The notes below the pieces were generated by a model that ran no database searches, was not told the DNA's origin, and worked only from the letters and a program-made list of their open reading frames with translations. 59,137 bases of DNA, from the NCBI GenBank assembly GCA_031551755.1, contig JAVBNE010000031.1, positions 1 through 59,137 on the forward strand. Direction: 5' to 3'. Position 1 is the first letter of the stretch, and the number at the start of each line of letters is the position of its first letter. The translations under genes were made by a program, and so were the position numbers. Shown piece by piece: positions 39,348-49,703 of the stretch. This stretch comes from JAVBMU01 sp031551755 (GTDB taxonomy: Bacteria > Actinomycetota > Actinomycetes > Actinomycetales > Cellulomonadaceae).

Positions 39348-42300
39348 TTGGCAGATGAAGAGATTTTACAAGTCACGGTTAAATTAGAAGATGAATTTAC
39401 TGCAAATGCATCTAAGGTAAGTGCTGCATCTAAAAATATGGTTAAAGTTTTTAATCAAATGGATGGTTCTACAGTTGCAAATGGAATGAAACAGGCTATT
39501 GATAATGTAAATGAATCAGTTAAAGTTTTGAATAGTTCATTAGCAAACATTAATGTAAAATCAGGTGTATCAAACCTAAATAATTTACAAGGTGCAGCTG
39601 GGAGAGTGCAAAATACTATAAATAAACCTTCTAAAGTAACAGTTAGTACTTCTAATGCAACTACAAATATGGATACTTTAAATAATGTAGTTAGTAAAAC
39701 TAAAGAAATGATAAATGAGCCAATTGATACTGATGTAAGTACAGATAATGCTGCTAAAAAATTAGAAAGTTTAGAGAACAAATCAAAAAAAGTTAAAAAG
39801 ACGGTTAATGAATCAGTTGAAGCGTCTGTAAATATTGATAATGCATCAGCTAGAGTAGATAAATTAGGAAACAAAACTAAAAAGACTAAAAAAACAATAA
39901 AAGAAAAAACTGATGCTGTTGTTGATACAAGTGATGCTATAACTGAAGTAGATAAACTAGAAAAGCAATCTAAAAAAGCTAAAGATTCAGTAAGTAAATC
40001 ATCAAAAGTATCAATTAATTCTTCAGATGCCATATCAGAGCTTAATAAGTTAAATAATACTTTTACGCAGATGATGAATCTTATGAAAGTAGCTTTAATA
40101 TTCAATTTAAGTACAACTACAGCAACATCGCAAGTTGATAATTTAAATGAAACTATACATCAAATACAAGCTATATTTGATACACCATTAAGTGTAGATG
40201 TTACAACAGAAGGGGCATCTGATCAAATAAAGGGTTTAGATGATAACTTAGAAAAAGTTAAGGATACAGCTAATACACCAATTGAAATAAGTGCAGATAC
40301 GTCAGATGCAGCATCACAATTAAATAATATTTCAGATGCTGTTCAACAAACAGAATCTGCTATCAGTTCTTCTTCAAATAATATAGAAAATGTATTTCAA
40401 GGTGTAAATGAAACTATTAATAATTCAAGCCAAAACATAAATAATTCTAGTAAAAGCATTGGAGATCATATTCAAAATGCTTTTTTGCGTGCAGAAAGTG
40501 CAATTACATCGGGAGCTTCAAAAATTGCAAATGGGTTTATTAGTACTTCAGCAACTGTTGGAAGGTCAGTATCAAATATTGCAAAAACTATTGGAAATGG
40601 TCTTTCAAATGCAGCTTCTATTGTTGCAAATACAACCACTAATATTGCTAAAGTAATTGGAAGTACTTTATCTACAGCAGCAAAAGCAGCAGTTAGACCA
40701 TTTGCAGAGATTGGACGAGAAATAGGAGGTGCTTGGGTTGGAATTGGTAGAATTGTTGCTAAAGGAGCTTCTACTATAGCTAATCCAATTAAAACAGGGT
40801 TTTCGAATGCGACAAGTGCTGTTGGAAGTGCAATATCTGGTATGGCTTTGAAAGTAAAAACTGGATTTACAAGTGCGGTTACATCAGTTAAAAGTGCTGT
40901 ATCAAGTATGAGCAGTGCTATATCTGGAAGCGCAATTGGGAAAGCAGTTTCATTTATGGTAAATGCATTTTCTGTTGCAGTAAGTAAAATTAAAAGTGCA
41001 TTCTCAAGTGTTAAGCAGGCAATATCACCAATAATAGATAAAATAAAAAATATTGCTAGTGCTGCTAAAAATATTGTTTTAAAAGCTAAAGACATGATCA
41101 GTCCAGTTTTAGATAAAATTAAAAGTGGAATTTCTGGAATAGCTAATGTTGCAAAAAAGATAGCGATTGGAGCAATAGCTGTAGGTGGAGCTGGTATTGC
41201 AGGTGGTGTAAAAGCAGTTCAATCAGGTATGGAGCTTGAAAATCAGAAAGTATCAATGGCCCATTTCATTGGAGTTCAAAACAAAGATAAATCTTCTGAT
41301 GAAGTAAATAAAATAAGAGATGATTACATATCTCAATTGAGAGAAAATGCTAATATAACTCCATTTGGAACCACAGAAGTTGTAGAAGCTGGGGCAAGGG
41401 CAGTGAATATTGCACAAGGTGATACAGGAAAAGCAATGAATCTTGTAAAACTTGCGGAGGATATGGCAGCCATGAATCCAGGTAAATCAGTCATGGATGC
41501 CATGGAAGCTCTTGCAGATGGACAAATGGGGGAAATGGAAAGACTTAAAGAGTTTGGATTCAAGACATCAAAAGAACAATTTGACGCATCAGGAGCAGAT
41601 ATATTTAACACTAAAAGTTTAAATAATATGTCGCTTACAGAAATGTTTGGCGGAGGATCTGAAAAGCTTTCCCAGACAGGACAAGGAAAGCTTAGTACTA
41701 TCACTGGTAAACTTGAAAGTACATTTCAAGATACTGGATTTGTAATATTAGAAAAAATTAAACCAGCATTAGATGATATTGGTGAGCTAATAGATAAAAT
41801 GGATTTTACAAAGATGTCTGAAGGTATTGGAAACTTTGTAGAAAAGATAGTTTCAGGGGTGCCTAAAGTTATAGATTCTTTCTCAAAAATAGATTTTGGG
41901 AAGATTTTATCAGGAGCACAAGCAGCATTGGCACCAATAACGACTATATTCAAAGAAATAGGTAGCAGTGTAGTAGATCTAGTATCAAAGTTACCAAGTA
42001 TGAATTTTAGTGGTATTGGTGATGGACTTAAGGGTATAGTTAGTCAAATAGGACCTGCAATGAAAAATATTACTAATTCTGTAATTCAAATCATCCCTAC
42101 AGTTATAAGCTCTGTAAATGAATTATTACCCATTTTTGCTAATGTATTTTCTGGGATAGGATCTATAGTAAGCCAAGCAATACCAATTATTGTGGGATTA
42201 GCAAGTGCAATAATACCGGTTTTTGGAACTATAGTTACTGCAATAAATGGAGTAATTCCATATATAGCTGTTGCTTTTCAGGCTATTATACCTATTGTTT

Positions 42301-44294
42301 CAAGTTTAGGAGCATTTTTAAGTCCAATAATTGAAAACATTGGTAATGTGATTAAAAAATTAGCACCGGTCTTTGTAGGTATATGCCAAATAATCAATGA
42401 TGCAGTACAAAGAATTGGTCCTACGGTTGTTGGCATTTTTAATGCAATTAGTGAAAAAATTAGTCGTTTTTCAGATATTATAATGAGAAATATGCCAATG
42501 CTTAAAGTGGTATTCGGAGGGGTATTTTCTGCAATAGGTGCTATTATACAAGCTGCATGGAATACCATTTCACCTATAATAGATCTTATAATGAGTGCTA
42601 TTGAAGGTCTACTTGGATTTATGACTAAAGTTGGAGATATCTTTAACAAAATAGGCGAAAAAATTGGGTTAGGTGGTAGTGGAAAAAGCAGTGATAAAGG
42701 TGGCGGAGGCAGATCATTTACATCTGGTACAGGAACATCGGGTGTAGTACAAACATCAGCACAAGCACCAGCCACAAGTAATGTAAATGTTATTGATACT
42801 TCTGGCTTTACAAGTGCCATGAAAGGTGTTGACAGTTCATTTCAAACTACAACACAAACAGCGACAATATTTTCTCCGAGCATCCTTGCTGTTAATGGAT
42901 CTATGAATAGTACAGGGCAAGCCTTAAATGAAGTAAATACTGCTGCAAATGTGACAACACAAGACTTAAGTAGAATATCTCCTGCATTTAATAGAGTTTC
43001 TACATCTGCTACTACGACAGCTTCAAGTCTTAATGAGTTGCCTAATGCAATGACTGGATTCAATAATGCCACAACTACTACAGCTTCAAGTCTCAATCAA
43101 GTACCTAGTTCAATGGCTGGTATAGATGTGGCTGCTAATACAACAGCAACGAATCTTAACCAAATACCAAATGCAATGACTGGTATAGACTCAGCAATTA
43201 CTACAGCTGGCACAAATTTAAGTGAAATATCTGCTGCAATAGATACTTTGGGTACAGCTGCAACTACAGCTAATACAAGCTTAAGCACCTTATCCACTTC
43301 TTTGGGTGGTACTATAGTTACGACATTAACTACAGCCAATACAAATTTAAGTACTTTATCTACAACTATTGGGACTATAAGCGCAACTGCAACTACAGCT
43401 AACACAAGTTTGAACACAGTTGTTAATAGTATAGACGGTATAAGTACAGCAGCAATGGCATCTAATACAAGTTTAAGTTCTATGCCAACAAGCTTAGATA
43501 CTGTAAATACCGCGGCAACAAGCGTAAATGCAAATTTAAATTCATTATCCATAGCAATAAACTCTATAGCTACAGCTGTTTTAACTGCAAATGTAAATTT
43601 ATCACAAATGCCAATTTTATTTCAGCAGTTAGAATTAAGTGTGACGACTACAACACAATCATTAATGGTTTTTGCTCAGCAATTAGTTTTAATAATGACT
43701 AATGCTTTTTCATCATTGAATTTGATTGTAACAACTTTTGGAAATCAGCTTTTAATGAATATGACTAATACCTTTACTCAAATAACGCAAACTGCATCAA
43801 GCGGTATGTCGCAATTAAGTCAAGCTATAATAAGTGGGTTTTCACAAATAGTAGCAGGCGCACAGATGCTTATAAGTGTTCTTGCAAATGTAGGAGCAGC
43901 ATTTATGCAAGCAGCATCAAATATAAGTTCAGCAGCTGCTTTAGCAAGTGCTTCTGCAAATTCAATTTCACAAGCTGCAAGTTCTGTAAATACTGCAAGA
44001 GCAAATACAGTAACAAGAACAGGAGGAGCTGGACCTTCTGATGCTGGAGTTCCACGTGCTATAGGAGTTGCAAGAGTTCCAAGGGATGATTATTTGATAA
44101 GAGCTCATGAAGGAGAAACACTTTTAACCAAACAAGAATCAAGTCAATTGCAAAGTAGCAGAAGTTCAAGGCTTGGAGGAAGTAATGTAAGTATAACTGG
44201 TAATACATTTAATATAAGAGAAGAAGCTGATATTAATAGAATTGCAAATCAATTAATGAGAATGATTGAAGAAGCTGATATGAATTATGCATAA
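39348..44294 (+). CDS. Tail tape measure protein
   Basis: The longest gene: 1648 residues starting at TTG 39348 after GGAGGTG. Its length sets tail length. Residues 1-300 contain repeats of about 35 residues built on Asp-Asn/Ser-Ala and Lys-Lys-Ala/Val-Lys. Hydrophobic segments lie at about 600-620 and 860-1000. Residues about 1190-1420 hold 22-23-residue repeats of the type T-T-A-x-x-L-N-x-x-P-x-A-M. The Ala/Ser-rich end carries RVPRDDYLIRAHEGETLLT, a common C-terminal motif of these proteins. Confidence 0.93.
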   Translation: MADEEILQVTVKLEDEFTANASKVSAASKNMVKVFNQMDGSTVANGMKQAIDNVNESVKVLNSSLANINVKSGVSNLNNLQGAAGRVQNTINKPSKVTVSTSNATTNMDTLNNVVSKTKEMINEPIDTDVSTDNAAKKLESLENKSKKVKKTVNESVEASVNIDNASARVDKLGNKTKKTKKTIKEKTDAVVDTSDAITEVDKLEKQSKKAKDSVSKSSKVSINSSDAISELNKLNNTFTQMMNLMKVALIFNLSTTTATSQVDNLNETIHQIQAIFDTPLSVDVTTEGASDQIKGLDDNLEKVKDTANTPIEISADTSDAASQLNNISDAVQQTESAISSSSNNIENVFQGVNETINNSSQNINNSSKSIGDHIQNAFLRAESAITSGASKIANGFISTSATVGRSVSNIAKTIGNGLSNAASIVANTTTNIAKVIGSTLSTAAKAAVRPFAEIGREIGGAWVGIGRIVAKGASTIANPIKTGFSNATSAVGSAISGMALKVKTGFTSAVTSVKSAVSSMSSAISGSAIGKAVSFMVNAFSVAVSKIKSAFSSVKQAISPIIDKIKNIASAAKNIVLKAKDMISPVLDKIKSGISGIANVAKKIAIGAIAVGGAGIAGGVKAVQSGMELENQKVSMAHFIGVQNKDKSSDEVNKIRDDYISQLRENANITPFGTTEVVEAGARAVNIAQGDTGKAMNLVKLAEDMAAMNPGKSVMDAMEALADGQMGEMERLKEFGFKTSKEQFDASGADIFNTKSLNNMSLTEMFGGGSEKLSQTGQGKLSTITGKLESTFQDTGFVILEKIKPALDDIGELIDKMDFTKMSEGIGNFVEKIVSGVPKVIDSFSKIDFGKILSGAQAALAPITTIFKEIGSSVVDLVSKLPSMNFSGIGDGLKGIVSQIGPAMKNITNSVIQIIPTVISSVNELLPIFANVFSGIGSIVSQAIPIIVGLASAIIPVFGTIVTAINGVIPYIAVAFQAIIPIVSSLGAFLSPIIENIGNVIKKLAPVFVGICQIINDAVQRIGPTVVGIFNAISEKISRFSDIIMRNMPMLKVVFGGVFSAIGAIIQAAWNTISPIIDLIMSAIEGLLGFMTKVGDIFNKIGEKIGLGGSGKSSDKGGGGRSFTSGTGTSGVVQTSAQAPATSNVNVIDTSGFTSAMKGVDSSFQTTTQTATIFSPSILAVNGSMNSTGQALNEVNTAANVTTQDLSRISPAFNRVSTSATTTASSLNELPNAMTGFNNATTTTASSLNQVPSSMAGIDVAANTTATNLNQIPNAMTGIDSAITTAGTNLSEISAAIDTLGTAATTANTSLSTLSTSLGGTIVTTLTTANTNLSTLSTTIGTISATATTANTSLNTVVNSIDGISTAAMASNTSLSSMPTSLDTVNTAATSVNANLNSLSIAINSIATAVLTANVNLSQMPILFQQLELSVTTTTQSLMVFAQQLVLIMTNAFSSLNLIVTTFGNQLLMNMTNTFTQITQTASSGMSQLSQAIISGFSQIVAGAQMLISVLANVGAAFMQAASNISSAAALASASANSISQAASSVNTARANTVTRTGGAGPSDAGVPRAIGVARVPRDDYLIRAHEGETLLTKQESSQLQSSRSSRLGGSNVSITGNTFNIREEADINRIANQLMRMIEEADMNYA

Positions 44295-44305
44295 GGAGGG
44301 ATGAT

Positions 44306-44929
44306 ATGGAGATTTGGATTATGGGGAGTAACAGACTTAGGTTTCCGATATTGCCTTCTACTTTTGATATAACTTACAATTCAAACAACAGTACTGTAGA
44401 TTTGGAACAGATTGGCGAAGTGTCATTCATAGGATTCCCTAAATTAACTACTTGCTCATTCAGTACTATACTTCCAGATCAGGATTATCCATTTTGCCAA
44501 TACAAGGGGTTTCCAAAAGCGTCTGAGGCTGCAAGTATAATTGAAAACATGCAAAAAGATGAAAAACCAATTAGGTTAGTTATTACACCCCATATCAATA
44601 TTCTAGCTACGATTGAATCATTTAAAAAAGGGCAAAAGGATGGAACTGGAGATATTTACATAGATATTTCAATCAGAGAATATAAGATTATTGCAGAAAA
44701 AGTCTTAAATACGAAGGTAAATCAGTACAGTGTTGGTAGGTATGAAGAAGCTGAAAGGATTGCAGATCAAGAAGTACCTGCTTCAACACAAGCTAAAGAG
44801 GGAGATAGTTCAATTACTGTGAGTAAAAAGAATTTTGGTAACTCTAGCCAAGCAAACAATATAGCTACTAATAATAATTTGCAAAATCCAAATAACATAT
44901 CTGCTGGTGCAAACTTGAAATTGAGGTGA
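44306..44929 (+). CDS. Tail protein XkdP-like, without LysM domain
   Basis: The 207-residue protein has the XkdP N-terminal pattern: LRFPILPSTFDI near 11-22, GEVSFIGFPKLTTCSFSTILP near 38-58 and a PIRLVIT strand. PBSX XkdP usually ends with LysM, but here the C-terminus is an Asn/Ser-rich tail, so the peptidoglycan-binding part is missing or replaced. AAGGAGGG precedes the ATG. Confidence 0.8.
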   Translation: MEIWIMGSNRLRFPILPSTFDITYNSNNSTVDLEQIGEVSFIGFPKLTTCSFSTILPDQDYPFCQYKGFPKASEAASIIENMQKDEKPIRLVITPHINILATIESFKKGQKDGTGDIYIDISIREYKIIAEKVLNTKVNQYSVGRYEEAERIADQEVPASTQAKEGDSSITVSKKNFGNSSQANNIATNNNLQNPNNISAGANLKLR

Positions 44930-44933
44930 TAGA

Positions 44934-45935
44934 TTGGAACAAAATAAAAGATCAGATGTGAAAGTATATCTACACCAAAAAGCTGGGAAACATGCAGATA
45001 TAACTAATTTTTGCAATGGAATTAATTGGAGTGGAACACTTAGTCAAGTTGCTAGAAAATTAACGGTAAATATAAAATTTAGTATTTTTGATAATAATCA
45101 GCCAGCAATTTCGGCAGTTGAAGGAGATTTGTTAATCCTTTTAGAAAATGGGAAAGAACTTTTTCGAGGAGTAATTTTTTCTATAGATTTTAGTTCTTCA
45201 AGTGAAGAAATAGCAGCAACAGCATATGATTTTTCAGTATATCTAGCTAAATCAAAAGCAAGTTTTAATTTTGAAAAGGCTACTCCAGTTCAAATTACTA
45301 CAGAAGTATGTCAAAAAGTAGAGGTATCAGTAGGGGCTTTAGAACCTTCAAGTGTTAAATTAGATAGAATATATCAAGCAAAACCTCTTTACCAAATAAT
45401 AATGGATGCATATTATCAAGATACAAAAGAAACTAAAGATAAATTCTATCATTTTATGAAACAACAAACTTTTAATATTGAAAAAAAAGGTAAGGTTGTT
45501 GCTAATGTGGTTCTGGACAAAAAACTTGGAAAAATAGGTGTTAAATATAGTCGCTCTATAGAAAACATGATAAATAAAATAGAAATAGTAGATGAGAAAG
45601 ACAATATTAAAGATACTGTTGAAAATGGAAGTGATAGAAGCAAATATGGAACACTTATGGACATATATAAAGAAGAAAAAGATAAAGATCCAAAACAGAT
45701 TGCGAAAAATTTATTAAAAAGAGTTGAAAAAAAGGTAGATGTTGAATTCATTGGTGAAAATGAATGCATCACTGGTAAAGCAGTAATGCTTAAAATACCA
45801 TACATTTCAGAATTGCAAAATATAAAAATGTATATAGATTCAGATACCCACACATGGACAAATGAAGTTCATAAAATGTCGCTTGTTCTTAACTATGAAA
45901 ATGAAGCAGTTGGAGGTGGATTGGAAAATGGCTAA
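44934..45935 (+). CDS. Baseplate hub protein (XkdQ-like)
   Basis: A 333-residue protein starting at TTG 44934. NGINWSGTLSQVARKLTVNI near 25-44, LFRGVIFSIDFSSSS near 80, and a C-terminal KMYIDSDTHTWTNEVHKMSLVL near 300-320 fit XkdQ/gpD-type hub proteins. It lies in the conserved XkdP-Q-R-S-T-U order. Confidence 0.88.
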   Translation: MEQNKRSDVKVYLHQKAGKHADITNFCNGINWSGTLSQVARKLTVNIKFSIFDNNQPAISAVEGDLLILLENGKELFRGVIFSIDFSSSSEEIAATAYDFSVYLAKSKASFNFEKATPVQITTEVCQKVEVSVGALEPSSVKLDRIYQAKPLYQIIMDAYYQDTKETKDKFYHFMKQQTFNIEKKGKVVANVVLDKKLGKIGVKYSRSIENMINKIEIVDEKDNIKDTVENGSDRSKYGTLMDIYKEEKDKDPKQIAKNLLKRVEKKVDVEFIGENECITGKAVMLKIPYISELQNIKMYIDSDTHTWTNEVHKMSLVLNYENEAVGGGLENG

Positions 45936-46221
45936 TGAAAGTAATCCTTTTGGACGTTTGAGTAAAATGATGAGCAGTAAAGCAATCAATAATCAGCCCT
46001 ACTTTGGAATAGCTGAAGTCATTGATGGAAGTTCTAAAGAAACAATAAAAGTTAAATTTTCTGAAATTGAAATAAGACCAGAACAAATTTGGACAAATGA
46101 TGACCTGTTTAAAAATCAATCATTACAACCTGACGATAAGGCTTTTATTATTCCAATTGAAAGTGAACAAAAATATGTTATCTTATGCAAGGTAGTGAAT
46201 AAAGATGATGATGGCGAATAG
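45928..46221 (+). CDS. Baseplate protein XkdR-like (DUF2577)
   Basis: A 97-residue protein starting at ATG 45928, overlapping the end of the hub gene. The N-terminus is Asn-Pro-Phe-Gly-Arg-Leu, then PYFGIAEVIDG and LQPDDKAFIIPIESEQKYVIL, the DUF2577 pattern of an OB-like fold. Confidence 0.8.
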   Translation: MANESNPFGRLSKMMSSKAINNQPYFGIAEVIDGSSKETIKVKFSEIEIRPEQIWTNDDLFKNQSLQPDDKAFIIPIESEQKYVILCKVVNKDDDGE

Positions 46222-46663
46222 GATATTTCCTTATGTTGATCTGCAACCTTTTGAGGAAGAGAGTTTTTTCTCAAGAGACAATGAAAATCTTCTAGAATTA
46301 GTTGAGTTGGATTTAGATCTAGAAACTGAAACAATCAGGCTAGATAAGTATGGAAATATATTATTAGTTTATAAAGATGATGCTTTGAAAATTTGGATAT
46401 ATAAAGCAATAAAGACAGTGAGATACAGGTATGTTGCATATACGTGGAATTATGGGTGTGAAATAGAAAAATTAATTGGTCAACCAAATACAAGGGAATT
46501 GAATGAGTCTGAAATAGAAAGATATGTTAGAGAAGCGTTAGAAATAAATCCATACATAAATTTAATATATAATTTTTCATTTGAATATAAAAATGATCAA
46601 ATTTATTGCAATTTTTCAGTAGATTCGGTTTACGGAAAGGTAGGTTTTAATTTCCGTGTTTGA
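46205..46663 (+). CDS. Baseplate protein XkdS-like (DUF2634)
   Basis: The 152-residue protein shows the lysozyme-like gp25/DUF2634 pattern: an N-terminal IFPYVDLQPFEEE, LRLDKYGNI-like strand, and a YRYVAYTWNYGCEIEKLIG stretch near 70-90. Three ATGs in a row make the exact start uncertain. It forms part of the baseplate wedge. Confidence 0.82.
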   Translation: MMMANRIFPYVDLQPFEEESFFSRDNENLLELVELDLDLETETIRLDKYGNILLVYKDDALKIWIYKAIKTVRYRYVAYTWNYGCEIEKLIGQPNTRELNESEIERYVREALEINPYINLIYNFSFEYKNDQIYCNFSVDSVYGKVGFNFRV

Positions 46664-47825
46664 AGGACTAGAAAAAATTGAAGATATAGACAAATACATA
46701 ATTGATGATATAGCAATAAAATTTGATATGTTAGATAATTTTATTCCAAAGGATTCTCAAGGTGAATTGATAACAATAAATAAAAACGAAGGGTCTTTAA
46801 TAAATGACATAATGTCTCCAATTTCTATAGAGCTAGCGAAAAATTATTATGACTTAAAATGGCTTTTAGGAGTTGCTTTTCCTCAGTATAGTTATGGAGA
46901 GTATCTGACTTTATGGGCTGAAAATTTTGGAGTTATAAGAAAAGATGGGAGCAAGGCGACTGGGAAGTGTTTATTTACTGGAAATCCAAGTTCTAAAATT
47001 CCAAAGGGTTTTATTGTGCAAACACAAAATGGATTTCAATTTATTACAACAGAGGAAGCAGATTTTGAGGATAAAAATGAAATATTGGTAAGTTGTGAAG
47101 CAATTGATATTGGCAAAAAATATAATGTGAATGCCAAATTAGTTGCTTTTTTTGCATATAAGCCAACTTTTATTAAATCAGTTTATAACCCTGAGCCTTT
47201 TGTTGGAGGAACTGATTTAGAAACTGACGAAGAATTGCTTGAGAGATTATTATTTAAAGTTAGAAATCCTTCAGCATCAGGTAATATAACAGACTATATC
47301 AGATGGTCAAAAGAAGTTGAAGGTGTTTATGGAGTAAGAGTAAAACCTCTTTGGGCTGGACCTGGTACAGTAAGAGTTATTGTTTCAGGAAAAGAAGGAG
47401 AGCCTTTAGATTCTGAAATAATTGAGGATGTACAAAATTATCTTGATCCATTAGGAAGTGGTGAAGGGCGAGGAAAAGCACCAATTGGAGCACATGTAAC
47501 TGTTGTAACGCTAAAAAGGTTTTACATGGATATTACAGTGATAGGAATGACAATTGAAAAATACTTTAAGTTTGAAGGTATTAAAGAAACAATAGAAGCA
47601 AATATAACAGATTATTTTAACAATAAACTAACAGATTACCTTATTAGACTAAATGAAACAAGAGGTATTATTGCTTGGAGTGAAGGTGTTAGAGATTTAA
47701 AAGATGTACTAATAAATAATATTAATAGTAATATCACATTTGAAGATGAGGATTACCCTACACTAAGGAATGTTATTTATTTAGATGACTATCCTATGGA
47801 ATTTAAAGAGGTAAGTAATGAATAG
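46656..47825 (+). CDS. Baseplate J-like protein (XkdT)
   Basis: The 389-residue protein has the baseplate J pattern: LWAENFGVIRKDGSKATG near 87-104, FVGGTDLETDEELLERLLFKVRNPSASGNITDYIRWSKEVEGVYGVRVKP (read in parts near 183-232) and GAHVTVV near 278. It is the wedge protein that triggers sheath contraction. It starts with GTG inside the end of the DUF2634 gene. Confidence 0.92.
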   Translation: MFEGLEKIEDIDKYIIDDIAIKFDMLDNFIPKDSQGELITINKNEGSLINDIMSPISIELAKNYYDLKWLLGVAFPQYSYGEYLTLWAENFGVIRKDGSKATGKCLFTGNPSSKIPKGFIVQTQNGFQFITTEEADFEDKNEILVSCEAIDIGKKYNVNAKLVAFFAYKPTFIKSVYNPEPFVGGTDLETDEELLERLLFKVRNPSASGNITDYIRWSKEVEGVYGVRVKPLWAGPGTVRVIVSGKEGEPLDSEIIEDVQNYLDPLGSGEGRGKAPIGAHVTVVTLKRFYMDITVIGMTIEKYFKFEGIKETIEANITDYFNNKLTDYLIRLNETRGIIAWSEGVRDLKDVLINNINSNITFEDEDYPTLRNVIYLDDYPMEFKEVSNE

Positions 47826-48657
47826 ATATAACATTTTAAATAAAGAAGAATGTGACAGACGTCATGATCTTATGGTTTCATATTTACCTGGCTTTGTCAG
47901 TTCTGAGCCATTAAAAAACGAATATCTTAAAGTTGTTGCTTATGAAATAGCTTTATTCAATAAATTAATAGTTAATTTGCCAAGAGAGTTAAATCCTAAG
48001 TATACAAGTTTATTTTTAGAAGAATATGAGGACTTTGTAGGATTGCCACATGATAATGATTTGAGCGATGAAATACGAAGGACTTTAATTATAGCGAAAT
48101 TAAATGCAGTATATGGTGTTACATTAGGCTTCATGAGAGACTTAGTACAAACATTTGATGCTGAAGGCTGGGTTGAAGAATTTTGTCATTTATATATGTT
48201 TGAAGTTACTTTAAGAATGTTGGATTGGAATGTAGTCAGCAAGCTTTTAGACAAAATATATTATTTTAAACCAGCTCATTTAGCTTTATATTTAGTTATG
48301 AAAGCAGAAATGGATTTGAAACTTTCTTATGCAATTTTAGGAAACACAACTCAATACAGAAAGATAAAAACTTATTCAGATAGAAAAATTGATTCATCAA
48401 CAAAATACGTTTTAGGAACTATTGGAAATGTAATTCAAAGTAGAAAAATAAGTACATATTCAGATAGAAAACTAAATTCTAAAAATAACTTTACATATAT
48501 AACTTTAGGTACAACAGTTCAGAGCAAGATAGTAAAGACAGATAACAGCAGAAAAATAAATACAAATGCAAATTTTTGCTATAAAAATTATACAGTTACA
48601 ACTCAGTATTTTGCAATTAAGTTTGAAAATAAAGGGGGGATACAATGCCCGACTTAG
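47818..48657 (+). CDS. Baseplate protein XkdU-like (DUF2313) with repeat tail
   Basis: Residues 1-165 follow the XkdU/YmfQ pattern (VVAYEIALFNKL, LTLGFMRDLVQTF-like, YYFKPAHL). The C-terminal 100 residues hold three units of about 28 residues (LGNTTQYRKIKTYSDRKI, IGNVIQSRKISTYSDRKL, LGTTVQSKIVKTDNSRKI), which XkdU does not usually have. They may be fibre-binding additions. Confidence 0.8.
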   Translation: MNRYNILNKEECDRRHDLMVSYLPGFVSSEPLKNEYLKVVAYEIALFNKLIVNLPRELNPKYTSLFLEEYEDFVGLPHDNDLSDEIRRTLIIAKLNAVYGVTLGFMRDLVQTFDAEGWVEEFCHLYMFEVTLRMLDWNVVSKLLDKIYYFKPAHLALYLVMKAEMDLKLSYAILGNTTQYRKIKTYSDRKIDSSTKYVLGTIGNVIQSRKISTYSDRKLNSKNNFTYITLGTTVQSKIVKTDNSRKINTNANFCYKNYTVTTQYFAIKFENKGGIQCPT

Positions 48658-49682
48658 AAAAAATAGAAGACTTTAGAAGGTTTATATTAACAAATAAAGG
48701 TAGTGTTTTAATCAATAAGTTGCATACTGGAACAGTTCTTGAAGTCACAAGAGTTAGTGTTGGTGATGGTCAAATTGAAATCTTTGAAGATGTAGAAGAT
48801 ACATTTGCTGAAATTAGAGAAATGCAAGACTTAAAACACTATTTGTGTGATGCAAAAGTAGTAAGTAATAAAAACAACAGTAATGGGTCTTCAACATTGA
48901 AAGCTATATTGTCTAGTACAGATTTAGAGTCATCAATTTCTGTTGCAGAAGTTGGAGTTTTTGCATATGATCCTGATGAGGAAAAAGAAATTTTGTATTC
49001 TTATGGATTTACACAAGTGCCAAAATACTTACCCCAGTTCAGGGAATATGAAGTGGCAAAGCTTGAATGGGATCTTACTACAGAAATAGGCGAAGCGGAT
49101 AACATAAAGGTTGAAATCAAAAAAGTTGAAGTTGACTATGATGAATTTTTTAACTATTTAGAAAACATGAAAATGAATTGGGAGGCGCAGATGGAAGCGA
49201 TTAATAAAAATTTCGATACTATGAACTATATGTTCAATGCCTTAAACAATCAATATATGAATCAATTTAAAGAAGATATAGATAGAATAAATGCTAGTAT
49301 TGAAATAATAAATGGTAATATTAGTGATGTTACAAGTCAGATAACAGCTATAACAGGCAATATATCACAATTGCAATTAGAAGTGGCAAATAAGGCAGAT
49401 AAAAATCATACACATGAATCAGAATCTGTTGTAAACTCTGCTGAGTTCATACAATTAAAAAGCGATTTTACTGATTTCAAGAATGAATATACTGCTTTGC
49501 AAAAAGATTTAAAAGACATGGAAATGGAAAGAGAAAGAATTTTAGTAGAAATTGCATTTTTAAGGGGCGATGTTCCAGCTGGATATGAAAATAACATGTT
49601 GATAGAAAATTTTGTTGATATAAATGTAATAAAGCTTGATAGTGGATTCTATGATGACGCAACTCAAACAATTTATATTTAA
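48645..49682 (+). CDS. Tail fibre protein
   Basis: The 345-residue protein has the N-terminal tail-fibre pattern (FILTNKGSVLINKLHTG, then TRVSVGDGQI and VAEVGVFAYDPD), a coiled-coil shaft (about 195-300) and a C-terminal module, VEIAFLRGDVPAGYENNMLI, ending IYI. That end module recurs in the 81-residue protein at 52851-53096. GGGGGG precedes the ATG. Confidence 0.83.
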   Translation: MPDLEKIEDFRRFILTNKGSVLINKLHTGTVLEVTRVSVGDGQIEIFEDVEDTFAEIREMQDLKHYLCDAKVVSNKNNSNGSSTLKAILSSTDLESSISVAEVGVFAYDPDEEKEILYSYGFTQVPKYLPQFREYEVAKLEWDLTTEIGEADNIKVEIKKVEVDYDEFFNYLENMKMNWEAQMEAINKNFDTMNYMFNALNNQYMNQFKEDIDRINASIEIINGNISDVTSQITAITGNISQLQLEVANKADKNHTHESESVVNSAEFIQLKSDFTDFKNEYTALQKDLKDMEMERERILVEIAFLRGDVPAGYENNMLIENFVDINVIKLDSGFYDDATQTIYI

Positions 49683-49703
49683 TAGGAAGGAAGTGATTAA
49701 ATA

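Noticed and set aside
39455..43552. Long minus-strand frames opposite the tape measure gene
   Set aside because: They arise from the repetitive, biased codons of the plus-strand gene and have no ribosome binding sites or recognisable domains.
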